Positions 18,429-26,935 are shown, counted from the first letter of the stretch. The stretch is DNA of 64,000 nucleotides from Gillisia sp. (GCA_024635655.1 JAGXIL010000062.1:1-64000), one strand, 5' to 3'. The notes: generated by a model not told the origin, from the letters alone. Numbers and translations are program-made.

Positions 18429-18941
18429 TAGCATCCAGATCTCCCGGGTAATTTCCTGGGGAGTCTTTTGGTCAACATTCACAATTATATCTGCCTGGTT
18501 ATAAAAATAGCTGCGTTCAAACAGATGTTTGCGTATAAAGTCCTCAAGTTCCTTTTTAGAATTGAGATGACTTATTAGCGGCCTTTCATCCATTTCCTTG
18601 TGTAAACGTTCAGTCAAACAGTCAATAGAAGCTTTTAAGTATACCAGTTTAGCATCTTCAGCTTCTTTGATAAGCTGAAGATTATTCCCGTATGTAGGCG
18701 TACCTCCCCCAAGAGCAACTATAAGTGATTTTGGCTCCTGAAGAATATCCTCCAGAACTTTGGATTCTAATTTTCTGAAAAACAACTCTCCTTTAAGATC
18801 AAATATTTCGGATATCGTATTTTCGGTGATCAGGCTAATTTGGTCGTCGAGGTCGATCTTTGGATATCCTGATTTTTGAGAAAGGGAGTGTAACACTAAA
18901 GATTTACCGGATCCCATATAACCACAAAGAAAAATTTTCAT
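18420..18941 (-). CDS. aroK: Shikimate kinase
   Basis: 173 residues; phosphorylates shikimate at the 3-OH in chorismate synthesis. Walker A GYMGSGKS at the N-terminus, IDLDDQIS (shikimate-binding Asp), FFRKLESKVL (Arg/Glu), VALGGGTPTYG, and the lid with DERPLI. Complete. Chorismate feeds the trp operon elsewhere in the window. Confidence 0.95.
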   Translation of the reverse strand: MKIFLCGYMGSGKSLVLHSLSQKSGYPKIDLDDQISLITENTISEIFDLKGELFFRKLESKVLEDILQEPKSLIVALGGGTPTYGNNLQLIKEAEDAKLVYLKASIDCLTERLHKEMDERPLISHLNSKKELEDFIRKHLFERSYFYNQADIIVNVDQKTPQEITREIWMLLK

Positions 18942-19002
18942 ACTGAAAAAGAGAGGTTTAAATTTTAATTCGAAACATTTGCAAATTTATATCAATTTAC
19001 TC

Positions 19003-19032
19003 TTGAAAAATAAATTATTGATAGTATATTTG
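19003..19032 (+). promoter_or_regulatory. tRNA cluster promoter
   Basis: TTG 19003-19005, 19 bp, TATATTTG 19025-19032; 29 bases before the first tRNA-Lys. Confidence 0.85.
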
Positions 19033-19061
19033 CACCCGCATTTGAGAAATAATGCAGTAAG

Positions 19062-19134
19062 GATTTGGTAGCTCAGTTGGTAGAGCATCTCCCTTTTAAG
19101 GAGAGGGTCCTGGGTTCGAGCCCCAGCCAGATCA
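19062..19134 (+). tRNA. tRNA-Lys (TTT)
   Basis: Full cloverleaf: acceptor GATTTGG/CCAGATC, D arm GCTC/GAGC, anticodon stem TCTCC/GGAGA around loop CTTTTAA (anticodon TTT), T arm CTGGG/CCCAG. 73 bases with discriminator A; CCA is not encoded. Confidence 0.96.
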
Positions 19135-19239
19135 CTGTTAATTTTGGAGATTTAACTGGGCGAGTCCCGATAGTTATCGGGATATCCTGAGCGAAGCCGA
19201 AGGGAGCCCCAGCCAGATCACTGTTAATTTTGAAGATTT
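19118..19239 (+). repeat. Direct repeat of the tRNA-Lys 3' end flanking a palindromic element
   Basis: The 36 bases 19118-19153 (tRNA 3' end plus 19 bases of flank) recur at 19204-19239 with a single change. Between them sits ~50 bp with a perfect hairpin TCCCGATA-GT-TATCGGGA (19165-19182) followed by CCTGAGCGAAGCCGAAGGG (19186-19204), which looks like a dispersed REP-type element. The second copy holds only the 3' part of a tRNA and cannot be a gene. Confidence 0.75.
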
Positions 19240-19268
19240 TTTTTTCGAATTAGTTCATTTACATTTTA

Positions 19269-19341
19269 GATTTGGTAGCTCAGTTGGTAGAGCATCTCCC
19301 TTTTAAGGGGAGGGGCCTGGGTTCGAGCCCCAGCCAGATCA
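19269..19341 (+). tRNA. tRNA-Lys (TTT), second copy
   Basis: Same cloverleaf as the first copy, with anticodon TTT; differs at the anticodon stem 3' side (GGGGA gives one G-U pair) and in the variable loop. 73 bases. Confidence 0.95.
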
Positions 19342-19453
19342 CTTTTGTTATCGGATATTGTTGAATAGAATTTTATTTCCAAAGCATAGATTCGGTAAGA
19401 TCATCTTTTTATAAGTTCAGGTTCAGGCTTTGCATGAACAATTTTTAAGCCCT

Positions 19454-19470
19454 TTGAAAAGTCTTTTCAA
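19454..19470 (+). terminator. Weak hairpin between tRNA-Lys and tRNA-Leu
   Basis: TTGAAAA, three-base loop, TTTTCAA, then TGTG and six T. Low stability; could end the tRNA-Lys transcript or be a processing signal. Confidence 0.35.
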
Positions 19471-19481
19471 TGTGCTTTTTT

Positions 19482-19565
19482 GCCCGGGTGCTGGAATTGG
19501 TAGACAGGCATGGTTGAGGGCCATGTGTCCATTAGGGCGTGCGGGTTCAAGTCCCGCTCCGGGTA
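19482..19565 (+). tRNA. tRNA-Leu (GAG)
   Basis: Class II tRNA with long variable arm. Anticodon stem CATGG/CCATG around TTGAGGG (anticodon GAG); T arm GCGGG/CCCGC; acceptor GCCCGGG with TCCGGGT (G-U at both ends). 84 bases. Confidence 0.92.
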
Positions 19566-19618
19566 CTTTTTATCTTTATATTTCCTTGTTTTTGTTTCTC
19601 TGACATATCCATACTTTA

Positions 19619-21148
19619 CTATCTCTTCAAAGTAAAATTTCCTTTGATCTCCCTTCCGTCATCCAGTTCCAGTGTAAACCAGTAATCACTTGTTGGAAGT
19701 TCTTTACCGTTAAAGACACCATCCCAACCTCTGGAACTTATTCTCAGGTCTTTCAGAAGTTTTCCATACCTGTCATAAATAAATATTTTAGAACCTGGGA
19801 ATTCAGAGATTCCGGTAATTTTCCAAAAATCATTAAAACCATCATTATTCGGAGTAAAGAATTTAGGATAATCAAGAACCAGGAAAGCTTCTGAAACAAT
19901 TCCACAGCCTTTTTTATCCCTTACCCATACCGTATAGTAATTGTTGGGCAAATTCAGAAAAATATTAGAATCCTGATAAGCCATGTCATCGAGAGAATAT
20001 TCGTAATCCCCTATTCCTTCTGCAACCACTTCCACACTATTTTCTTCTCCGCTTAAATCCTTTACGTTAATTTCTTTTATTGAAGCAATTTCAGAACCTA
20101 TGGTGGTGGTAGACTGAAATGCTCTGCATCCGTTTTCATTGGTCACAATAACTGAATAATCAGCAACTTCAGAAATTTCTATACTATTAAGATCGGGACC
20201 TTCTTCTCCGGTACTCCATTGGTAATAGGCATATCCTGCATCTGTTGAAAGCGAAACCGAAGAGGAGTTTTGGCAAACAAACAGGTCCTGTGGCAGGGCA
20301 ATTTCAAATTCAGTGGGAACTTCTATTTTGAAATCATTTACATCTACACAGCTGGAATTATTATTTACTACCCTGTAAAATATAGTCTCCGGATTTTCTT
20401 TGTTCGTGTAAGATATCTCTAAATCATTAATTCCAATATTGGCATCATTTAAACTTTGGTGAAAAGTCACCTCAAGATTGGTTTGATCTCCAATGATCTG
20501 GGGAATGAGGTCATCAAAGTTGAATTCGGTGAAGCCGTCAACGTCTCCAGTAATATCACAACTTAATAGATCAGAAACATCATTGGCCGTTGGCTGTTGT
20601 GGAAGTATGGCAGATCCCGTAGCGTCAATAGAAAAACCTGAAGATCCATGTGCCCTATCTACAATTACATAGTAATAATCTCCCGCCTGGACATCAATAA
20701 ATTTTAAATATCCATTACCATCAGATCCCGGACCCTCAGTGGTATCAATTTCATCTATATTCAACCCGGTATCTGCCGTTACCCCTGCACCTTGTGGATT
20801 GGTGCTGGAGCATCTTATCGCAGAACCAAGTGATGTGCAGGAGACATTTGGACCGTAAACTGCAAAATCATAATCATCCCCGGGGTTATCGGGAATGAGA
20901 TCAAAGGTAAATGTTCCGGCTTCATCAAACTGAAATAAAAGCCAAATAGTATTGTTGTTAAAACTATAGCAAGCGGGGGCTGTATTACCTGATAATAAAA
21001 ATTCATCTTCTCCTACTCCCGCAGGCTCCAGACCAATACTGCTGTTGCCACAAATTTGCAAGGCAAATCCACAATCATTGGGATTCTGGCTATATGCCGA
21101 AAATGCAAATAGTAGAAACAACAAGATAGATAAGCTTTTCATTAGCAT
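19619..21148 (-). CDS. T9SS type B sorting-domain cargo protein
   Basis: 509 residues with signal peptide (MKSLSILLFLLFAFSAYSQ; ATG at 21142 is the likelier start). The N-terminal ~170 residues (DCGFALQICGNSS, NTIWLLFQFDEAGTFTFDLIPDN) form a beta-rich domain common in gliding-associated surface proteins; a middle region has repeat-like beta segments (QYYRVVNNNSS-type and YYQWSTGEEGPDLN). The last ~90 residues are the gliding-motility-associated C-terminal domain: YPKFFTPNNDGFNDFWKITG, IFIYDRYGKLL, GWDGVFNGKELPTSDYWFTLEL. This is the type B signal for export by the type IX secretion system. Cell-surface or released; ligand unknown. Confidence 0.9.
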   Translation of the reverse strand: MLMKSLSILLFLLFAFSAYSQNPNDCGFALQICGNSSIGLEPAGVGEDEFLLSGNTAPACYSFNNNTIWLLFQFDEAGTFTFDLIPDNPGDDYDFAVYGPNVSCTSLGSAIRCSSTNPQGAGVTADTGLNIDEIDTTEGPGSDGNGYLKFIDVQAGDYYYVIVDRAHGSSGFSIDATGSAILPQQPTANDVSDLLSCDITGDVDGFTEFNFDDLIPQIIGDQTNLEVTFHQSLNDANIGINDLEISYTNKENPETIFYRVVNNNSSCVDVNDFKIEVPTEFEIALPQDLFVCQNSSSVSLSTDAGYAYYQWSTGEEGPDLNSIEISEVADYSVIVTNENGCRAFQSTTTIGSEIASIKEINVKDLSGEENSVEVVAEGIGDYEYSLDDMAYQDSNIFLNLPNNYYTVWVRDKKGCGIVSEAFLVLDYPKFFTPNNDGFNDFWKITGISEFPGSKIFIYDRYGKLLKDLRISSRGWDGVFNGKELPTSDYWFTLELDDGREIKGNFTLKR

Positions 21149-21375
21149 ATAAGAACTCCAATAATTAGCTGGTATAAAGTTTTACTTATTTTAAATAGGA
21201 ACAAGTTTACACCTTTTTGAGTTTATAAGGAAAGAACCGTACATTCAAAGCAGCCAAAACGTTTTGAGAACTAAAATTATGTTTAACCTTTTATAAAAAA
21301 TATTAAACATTTAACATTTTATAAATCCAGATAATTCCAATTTTGTTTAGATTTGTCTATTCTTTTTTCAAATAT

Positions 21376-22272
21376 ATGGAACACATTAAACAAAATTTCA
21401 GCATTAAGGATCTGGAACATCTCAGTGGAATAAAAGCCCATACCATTCGTATTTGGGAAAAGCGATATAATATTCTCACTCCTGAGAGAACAGATACCAA
21501 CATTAGGACATATGATCTGGTTAATCTACAAAAAATTCTGAATGTAACTTTTTTAAATGACCACGGTTATAAAATTTCCCGCATAGCAAAACTTTCAGAT
21601 CAGGAAATTTCAAAAATGGTAAAAAGCGTTGCCGCCAGTTCCAGCCAGGAGAACAGGGCACTCAATTCTTTTAAGATTGCCATGATAAATTTTGATCAGA
21701 CATTGTTTAACAATACTTATAAAAGCCTCCTGGAAACAAAGTCTTTCCGAAAGATCTTTCACGATATATTTCTGCCGCTCCTGGATGAAATTGGCTTATT
21801 ATGGCAAACTGATACCATAAATCCCGTACACGAACATTTTCTGGTGGGATTGATCAAACAAAAATTATATCTCAATATTGCCCAATTGGAGGATAGCGAT
21901 AATTACTCCAATGATAATCTTTACATTTTATTTTTACCGGAGAATGAAATTCACGACCTGGGAATCCTATATTTAAATTATGAGCTAAATTTCAGCGGCC
22001 GCAAAACTATTTATTTGGGGCCTAGTATGCCAATAAAAGATATGAAATACCTATTGGACATACACCCAAATCCCAAGTTTATTAGTTATCTTACTATAGC
22101 TCCTAAAGAAGTTTCTGATTTTATTGCAGAATTTGAAAATGAACTATGCCGTGACAGTTTAAAAGAACTCAGCCTTTTTGGTTCAAGGATACAATCTATT
22201 GATCCTTCTAAACAACCTCCACACATTAAAATATTTAAATCTATAACTGAATTTGCTAATCAACTGGAATGA
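21376..22272 (+). CDS. MerR-type regulator with CarH/LitR-like cobalamin-binding domain
   Basis: 298 residues from ATG 21376. Residues 8-75 are a MerR winged helix (FSIKDLEHLSGIKAHTIRIWEKRY). Residues ~95-170 form a helical bundle with W143-x9-E153-H154, exactly the Wx9EH motif by which CarH/LitR photoreceptors enclose adenosylcobalamin. Residues ~180-290 are a Rossmann-like B12-binding domain with E191-I-H193-D-L-G196, the ExHxxG variant of DxHxxG whose His ligates cobalt, and RKTIYLGPSMP. The residue after W143 is Gln, where CarH has the His that captures cobalt after light. Stop overlaps crtI by four bases, so it is coupled to the carotenoid genes it probably represses in the dark. B12 binding is inferred. 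Confidence 0.85.
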   Translation: MEHIKQNFSIKDLEHLSGIKAHTIRIWEKRYNILTPERTDTNIRTYDLVNLQKILNVTFLNDHGYKISRIAKLSDQEISKMVKSVAASSSQENRALNSFKIAMINFDQTLFNNTYKSLLETKSFRKIFHDIFLPLLDEIGLLWQTDTINPVHEHFLVGLIKQKLYLNIAQLEDSDNYSNDNLYILFLPENEIHDLGILYLNYELNFSGRKTIYLGPSMPIKDMKYLLDIHPNPKFISYLTIAPKEVSDFIAEFENELCRDSLKELSLFGSRIQSIDPSKQPPHIKIFKSITEFANQLE

Positions 22273-23735
22273 AAAACCGAGTAAGTATAATAGGTTCCGG
22301 GTTTGCATCCCTTGCAGCTTCATGTTACCTGGCTAAAGAAGGTTATCAGGTTACCGTCTTTGAAAAGAATGACCAAATTGGAGGGAGAGCCAGACAATTA
22401 AAAAAGGAGGGATTTACATTTGACATGGGGCCTTCCTGGTACTGGATGCCGGATGTTTTTGAACGATTTTTCGGAGATTTTAATAAGTCTCCTTCAGACT
22501 ACTATGAGCTTGAAAAACTGGACCCGGCTTACACCGTTTTTTTCGGAAACAAGGAAAGTATAAGTATAGGAGATACTCTGGAAAAAATTTATACAGCATT
22601 TGAAAAAGAGGAGCCGGGTAGTTCCTTAAAACTTAAAAAATTTATAGACCAGGCGCAAAGCAACTATAACATCGCCATAAAGGAGCTGGTATACCGGCCG
22701 GGAGTCTCTCCTCTGGAACTTGTCACCCCGCATACGGTAAAAAAAATAGGACAGTTTTTTAGCACCATATCAAAGGATGTACGAAAAGAATTTTCCAATA
22801 GGAAATTAATTCAGATCCTGGAATTTCCGGTGTTATTTCTTGGAGCAAAACCCAGTGACACTCCATCCTTTTACAGCTTTATGAATTATGCCGATTTTGG
22901 GCTGGGAACCTGGCATCCATTGGGAGGAATGTACAAGGTGATTGAAGGCATGGAAAATCTGGCCCGATCTCTGGGTGTGAAGTTTAAAACAAATTCAGCA
23001 GTACATAAAATAAATGTTGAACAAAACATTGTTACCTCTTTAACGGTGAATCAGGAAAAATTTGAAACAGATATTGTGGTAAGCGGTGCAGATTACCATC
23101 ATAGTGAAACTCTTTTGAGTAAGGAATACCGGCAATATTCCCAATCGTATTGGGAAAAGAAAACCTTTGCCCCCTCTTCCCTACTTTTTTATGTAGGATT
23201 TAATACAAAGCTGAAAAATGTTAACCACCACAATCTTTATTTCGATGTAGATTTTGATGCACATGCCAAGGCGATCTACGATGAGCCCCAATGGCCTGAA
23301 GAACCTTTATTTTACGCAAATTTTACCTCAGTGACAGATCCCGGGACCGCTCCTGAAAATTGTGAAAATGGATTTTTTCTGATTCCACTTGCACCGGGAT
23401 TGAAAGATACCCCTGAATTAAGGGAGGAATATTTTAAAAAAATTATGCAGAGGTTTGAACATATTTCAGATCAGAATATAACTAATAATGTTATTTTTAA
23501 GGAGTCATTTTGCGTCAATGATTTTATAAAGGATTATAACAGCTATAAAGGGAATGCTTATGGAATGGCAAATACCTTATTACAAACGGCATTTTTAAGG
23601 CCCAAACTAAAAAGTGGAAAAGTAAAAGGATTATTTTTCACAGGACAGTTAACAGTGCCGGGGCCCGGAGTACCTCCTTCTTTAATTTCAGGTAAATTGG
23701 TTTCCGGATTAATTCAAAAGGAATATATTTTATGA
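22269..23735 (+). CDS. crtI: Phytoene desaturase
   Basis: FAD-dependent desaturase converting phytoene to lycopene. 488 residues: N-terminal dinucleotide-binding IIGSGFASLAASCYLAKEGYQVTVFEKNDQIGGRA, DMGPSWYWMPDVFE, and C-terminal LFFTGQLTVPGPGVPPSLISGKLVSGLI. Complete. Overlaps the regulator before it and crtB after it by four bases each. Confidence 0.95.
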   Translation: MKNRVSIIGSGFASLAASCYLAKEGYQVTVFEKNDQIGGRARQLKKEGFTFDMGPSWYWMPDVFERFFGDFNKSPSDYYELEKLDPAYTVFFGNKESISIGDTLEKIYTAFEKEEPGSSLKLKKFIDQAQSNYNIAIKELVYRPGVSPLELVTPHTVKKIGQFFSTISKDVRKEFSNRKLIQILEFPVLFLGAKPSDTPSFYSFMNYADFGLGTWHPLGGMYKVIEGMENLARSLGVKFKTNSAVHKINVEQNIVTSLTVNQEKFETDIVVSGADYHHSETLLSKEYRQYSQSYWEKKTFAPSSLLFYVGFNTKLKNVNHHNLYFDVDFDAHAKAIYDEPQWPEEPLFYANFTSVTDPGTAPENCENGFFLIPLAPGLKDTPELREEYFKKIMQRFEHISDQNITNNVIFKESFCVNDFIKDYNSYKGNAYGMANTLLQTAFLRPKLKSGKVKGLFFTGQLTVPGPGVPPSLISGKLVSGLIQKEYIL

Positions 23736-24571
23736 AATCAATCTTTGATACCGTATCCAGAACCTGCAGTAAGGCGGTGACCAATGCTTATAGCACCTCC
23801 TTTTCCATGGCTACAAAAATGCTGGCCCCCTCTATACGACAGGATATTTACAATATATACGGATTTGTAAGATTTGCTGATGAGATAGTAGATTCATTTC
23901 ACGATTATGACAAAGAAAATCTGTTAAACGATTTCACCATTGAGCTTGAAAAAGCAATAGAAGCCAAAATAAGTTTAAATCCTATTTTAAATGCATTTCA
24001 GGAAACGGTTCATAAATATCAAATTGATCCTTCCCTGTACAAATCTTTTTTGAAAAGTATGCGTCTTGACCTACACAAATCAACATATTTGACTCAGGAA
24101 GAATACAAAGAATATATTTATGGAAGTGCTGATGTGGTAGGATTAATGTGCCTAAAAGTTTTTGTGAATGGGGATGTCAAAAGGTATGAAGAGCTTCGGG
24201 AATCTGCAATGAGTTTAGGATCTGCCTTCCAGAAGGTGAATTTTCTCAGAGATCTTAAAGCCGATTTTGAAGATTTGAGCAGAAGTTATTTTCCAAATAC
24301 TAACCTGGAAGCCCTGGACGAAGTAAGCAAACAGAAGATCATTGATGAAATTGAAGCAGATTTTCTTGCTGGGTATAAAGGTATAGTTCAATTGCCGCCA
24401 GAGGCTAAATTCGGAGTTTACACAGCATATATTTATTATAGTAAATTATTAAATAAACTTAAAAAAGTACCTTCGCATGAGATCAAGAACAGCCGTATAA
24501 GTGTCCCTGTTTATCAAAAAGCAGGATTACTGGCAAAATCCTATATTTCATACAGGTTAAATATATTATAA
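23732..24571 (+). CDS. crtB: Phytoene synthase
   Basis: Condenses two geranylgeranyl-PP to phytoene. 279 residues. Squalene/phytoene synthase features: YSTSFSMATKMLAPSIRQDIYNIYGFVRFADEIVD (first Asp-rich motif DEIVD) and the second Asp-rich region AFQKVNFLRDLKADFEDLSRSYFP. Overlaps crtI by four bases and crtZ by one (TAATG). Confidence 0.95.
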   Translation: MKSIFDTVSRTCSKAVTNAYSTSFSMATKMLAPSIRQDIYNIYGFVRFADEIVDSFHDYDKENLLNDFTIELEKAIEAKISLNPILNAFQETVHKYQIDPSLYKSFLKSMRLDLHKSTYLTQEEYKEYIYGSADVVGLMCLKVFVNGDVKRYEELRESAMSLGSAFQKVNFLRDLKADFEDLSRSYFPNTNLEALDEVSKQKIIDEIEADFLAGYKGIVQLPPEAKFGVYTAYIYYSKLLNKLKKVPSHEIKNSRISVPVYQKAGLLAKSYISYRLNIL

Positions 24572-25017
24572 TGGAAACACTACTTTGGATCGTGGTATTT
24601 GTTACCACATTTTTGATAATGGAGGGGATGGCGTGGTTTACCCATAAGTACGTAATGCACGGCTTCCTGTGGAAACTGCACCGGGACCATCACAAAAAAG
24701 ACCATGATAGCTGGTGGGAGCGAAACGATTTTTTCTTTGTTTTTTATGCATTAATTAGTATAGGCTGCTTTTTACTTTGGAGTTATGAAGGGGTCTGGAT
24801 AGCTTTACCCATAGGATTTGGGATCCTGGCTTATGGCATTGCGTATTTTGTAGTACATGATATTTTCATACATCAACGGTTCAAGATATTAAGAAATGCC
24901 AATAACCGATATGCAAAAGGGGTTCGTCGTGCTCATAAAATGCACCATAAACATTTAGGTAAGGACGAGGGAGAATGTTTTGGGATGCTATGGGTTCCTT
25001 TTAAATATTTTAAGTAG
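24571..25017 (+). CDS. crtZ: Beta-carotene hydroxylase
   Basis: Membrane non-haem di-iron hydroxylase forming zeaxanthin. 148 residues, four hydrophobic segments and the His clusters HKYVMH, HRDHHKKDH, HDIFIHQRF and RRAHKMHHKH that bind iron. Complete. Last gene of the carotenoid operon; no lycopene cyclase gene follows, so that step must be encoded elsewhere. Confidence 0.94.
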   Translation: METLLWIVVFVTTFLIMEGMAWFTHKYVMHGFLWKLHRDHHKKDHDSWWERNDFFFVFYALISIGCFLLWSYEGVWIALPIGFGILAYGIAYFVVHDIFIHQRFKILRNANNRYAKGVRRAHKMHHKHLGKDEGECFGMLWVPFKYFK

Positions 25018-25053
25018 TAGTTCAGCCGCCCTAAAAGCACATATTTTTAAATA

Positions 25054-25125
25054 CTGGATCATGGAGTAAGATCGAAGGTGCTAACGGCATCAGAATTTGA
25101 AGGTAAAGGAATTGCTATTAGATAA
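25054..25125 (+). pseudogene. Possible gene remnant after crtZ
   Basis: The 151-base spacer 25018-25168 holds a short open stretch reading ILDHGVRSKVLTASEFEGKGIAIR then stop, preceded by an in-frame stop. It looks like the C-terminal tail of a decayed gene, but I cannot assign it, and it may be chance. Confidence 0.2.
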
Positions 25126-25168
25126 ACATTAAAATTTTGGTTTTTAAGCTTGATAAGGCCTTTATTCC

Positions 25169-25732
25169 TTAAGATCTCGCCAGCAGTTCATCGATCGTTT
25201 TCCTAACACTTTGACTATTCCAGTCTGCCGCACCTACTTTTTGTATTACGATGTTTCCCTCTTTATCAATTAAGTAAGTTGTAGGTAAAGTGTTACCATT
25301 AAGAGGCTCCGGAGGTTGACTAAGAGGCCGGTAGGCCGGAAGCGAATATTTATTACGGTTCAAAAACCCCCGTACAGTTTCATGATCTTCAGAAGAAACA
25401 AATATAAAGTTTACCTTATCCTGGTAATCTACATACAGTTCCTGGAAACTTGGCATTTCAGCAATGCAGGGAGGGCACCAGGTGGCCCAAAAATTAACCA
25501 GCACTATCTCGCCCTTATATTCCGAAAAATCTTTCCTGTCCTTGTTATTTTGTTCAAGGGACCAATTGTAACCCGCAATAGATCCTCTATCCTCCTCAGA
25601 GGTTACCGAAGGGCTAAATGAAAGAATTTTGTTGAAAAAGATTTGTATTGGTTTCCGGGTTCCCGGAATAATAAGCACCAGTATTAAAACAGCAATAATA
25701 ATGTTAGACCACTGGTTTTTAAAGAGTTTCAT
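25169..25732 (-). CDS. TlpA-like thiol-disulfide oxidoreductase
   Basis: 187 residues. One N-terminal membrane anchor (WSNIIIAVLILVLIIPG) then a thioredoxin-fold domain facing the periplasm: IVLVNFWATWCPPCIAEMPSFQELY with active site CPPC, FIFVSSEDHETVRGF, and the cis-Pro LPTTYLIDKEGNIV. Members reduce or relay electrons to periplasmic thiols, often in cytochrome c maturation. Target unknown. Monocistronic as far as can be seen. Confidence 0.9.
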   Translation of the reverse strand: MKLFKNQWSNIIIAVLILVLIIPGTRKPIQIFFNKILSFSPSVTSEEDRGSIAGYNWSLEQNNKDRKDFSEYKGEIVLVNFWATWCPPCIAEMPSFQELYVDYQDKVNFIFVSSEDHETVRGFLNRNKYSLPAYRPLSQPPEPLNGNTLPTTYLIDKEGNIVIQKVGAADWNSQSVRKTIDELLARS

Positions 25733-25793
25733 TCTACACTATTTGAACAGTAAAGAAAAGAAAATTTAAAAGATAGTCCTAACGCAAATAAGG

Positions 25794-26549
25794 CTATTTA
25801 CGCAGCGAATTCAGCTTTTTGGTGATGGAAAAAACCTCTTTTTTGAGAAATTCAATTGACTCTTCCATACTCTGTAATTTTCCGTTGGAAGCCATCGTAT
25901 GATGTGGCACCAAAATATTACTTATTTTTCCTATTATCATATTCATCTCTTTGATTTTTTGTGTAGGAATTTTGATGAATTCATCCTCCTCCGGATTGTC
26001 ATTTACAAAGAGAAAGAATCCGGGTTCTTTTCTTAATCGCAGTCGTTTTATAAGTAATGCATCTTTAGTTACTACCAGTACAAGGGAATTATCTAGTATC
26101 TTATCCCAATTATGTTGTTTCTGGCAGATGACAATATCCCCTGCAAAAACTGTTGGTACCATACAATCACCCTCAACTTCAAACAACCTGTGATCCTGGG
26201 TAGGGTTGTATCCGGGTATTCTATACCATTCTACATCCACCTGGTCTAAATCTGCCGGTGCATTTTTGACAAAACCTGCGTGAGCAGTAGCTTTAATATA
26301 TGGCACAAAACCATGAGAAGGAGAGATCCTTATAAGCATTTTGTCCCCTTTAAGAATAAAATCTGTAGTTACTTCATACAAATTACTTAACCCAACCACG
26401 TGCTCCGCGACAATCCCATTTTGAGAATTTTCTATCAGGGAATAAGCAGCTTGAGAAATAAAAAGATTTTCTGCAACGAACTGTTGGGAAAATTTATTTT
26501 TTTTCCTCAACTCTTTTAATCTGTTACCTATGTCTAACCTGTGATGCAT
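25794..26549 (-). CDS. XRE-type regulator with S24 (LexA-like) domain
   Basis: 251 residues. N-terminal helix-turn-helix (LKELRKKNKFSQQFVAENLFISQAAYSLIENSQNG, residues ~10-65), C-terminal S24 peptidase-like domain (~100-200). The usual nucleophile position GDSM reads GDCM (VEGDCMVPTVFAGDIVI), while the Lys (ALLIKRLRL) is kept. A short coiled-coil tail follows. Possibly a stress or prophage-type repressor; self-cleavage is doubtful with Cys in place of Ser. Targets unknown. Start is the first ATG of the conserved MHHRLDIGNRLKELR. Confidence 0.87.
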   Translation of the reverse strand: MHHRLDIGNRLKELRKKNKFSQQFVAENLFISQAAYSLIENSQNGIVAEHVVGLSNLYEVTTDFILKGDKMLIRISPSHGFVPYIKATAHAGFVKNAPADLDQVDVEWYRIPGYNPTQDHRLFEVEGDCMVPTVFAGDIVICQKQHNWDKILDNSLVLVVTKDALLIKRLRLRKEPGFFLFVNDNPEEDEFIKIPTQKIKEMNMIIGKISNILVPHHTMASNGKLQSMEESIEFLKKEVFSITKKLNSLRK

Positions 26550-26724
26550 GCGTTTACTTATTCAAATAATATTTAGATAATTTTAACTGACCAAAGGTCG
26601 TGCATAAATCGATGTAAAATTTAAATTATAATTAATAATAGTAAAAGACTTTAAGCCAGTTGAATAAAAGGTTAAAATATTGTTAATGATGATAGGCTTA
26701 TTAATCACTTCCTAACCTGTTTTT

Positions 26725-26732
26725 TATTTTTG
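26725..26732 (+). promoter_or_regulatory. -7 element before small ORF
   Basis: TATTTTTG fits TAnnTTTG and lies 13 bases before the ATG at 26746; no -33 TTG at the right spacing. Confidence 0.45.
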
Positions 26733-26745
26733 AACAGGATTTAAG

Positions 26746-26862
26746 ATGCAGCAAGTAAAGTACAACTTCCGGGAAAGTAAGAAAACGGATAGCGCTATAT
26801 TACTCGGATTTCTCAAGCATAGATCAGCAGCGTTATTAGGGGTACTAACAAAGCTGATTTAA
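26746..26862 (+). CDS. Small ORF, 38 residues, unknown
   Basis: ATG to TAA open frame with 38 codons. It begins MQQVKYNFRESKKTDS and ends ALLGVLTKLI: a basic N-terminal half and a hydrophobic helix-like C-terminal half. It sits between a -7 promoter element and a strong terminator whose stem starts at its stop codon, so the locus is clearly a transcription unit of ~130 bases. It could equally be a small RNA with a chance frame. No family recognised. It lies in the 446-base gap between the XRE regulator and aconitase, divergent from the former. Confidence 0.45.
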   Translation: MQQVKYNFRESKKTDSAILLGFLKHRSAALLGVLTKLI

Positions 26863-26894
26863 AACCTTCGGTTCATTCCGAAGGTTTATTTTTT
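26862..26894 (+). terminator. Intrinsic terminator of the small transcript
   Basis: AAACCTTCGG (26862-26871), loop TTCATT, CCGAAGGTTT (26878-26887), then ATTTTTT. Confidence 0.9.
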
Positions 26895-26935
26895 AAAAAG
26901 GTTTTTTTACCAGATATAGAGCTTACCCGGTAAAG

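Noticed and set aside
19204-19239. Third tRNA-Lys gene
   Set aside because: Only the 3' portion is present; no acceptor 5' strand, D arm or anticodon arm.
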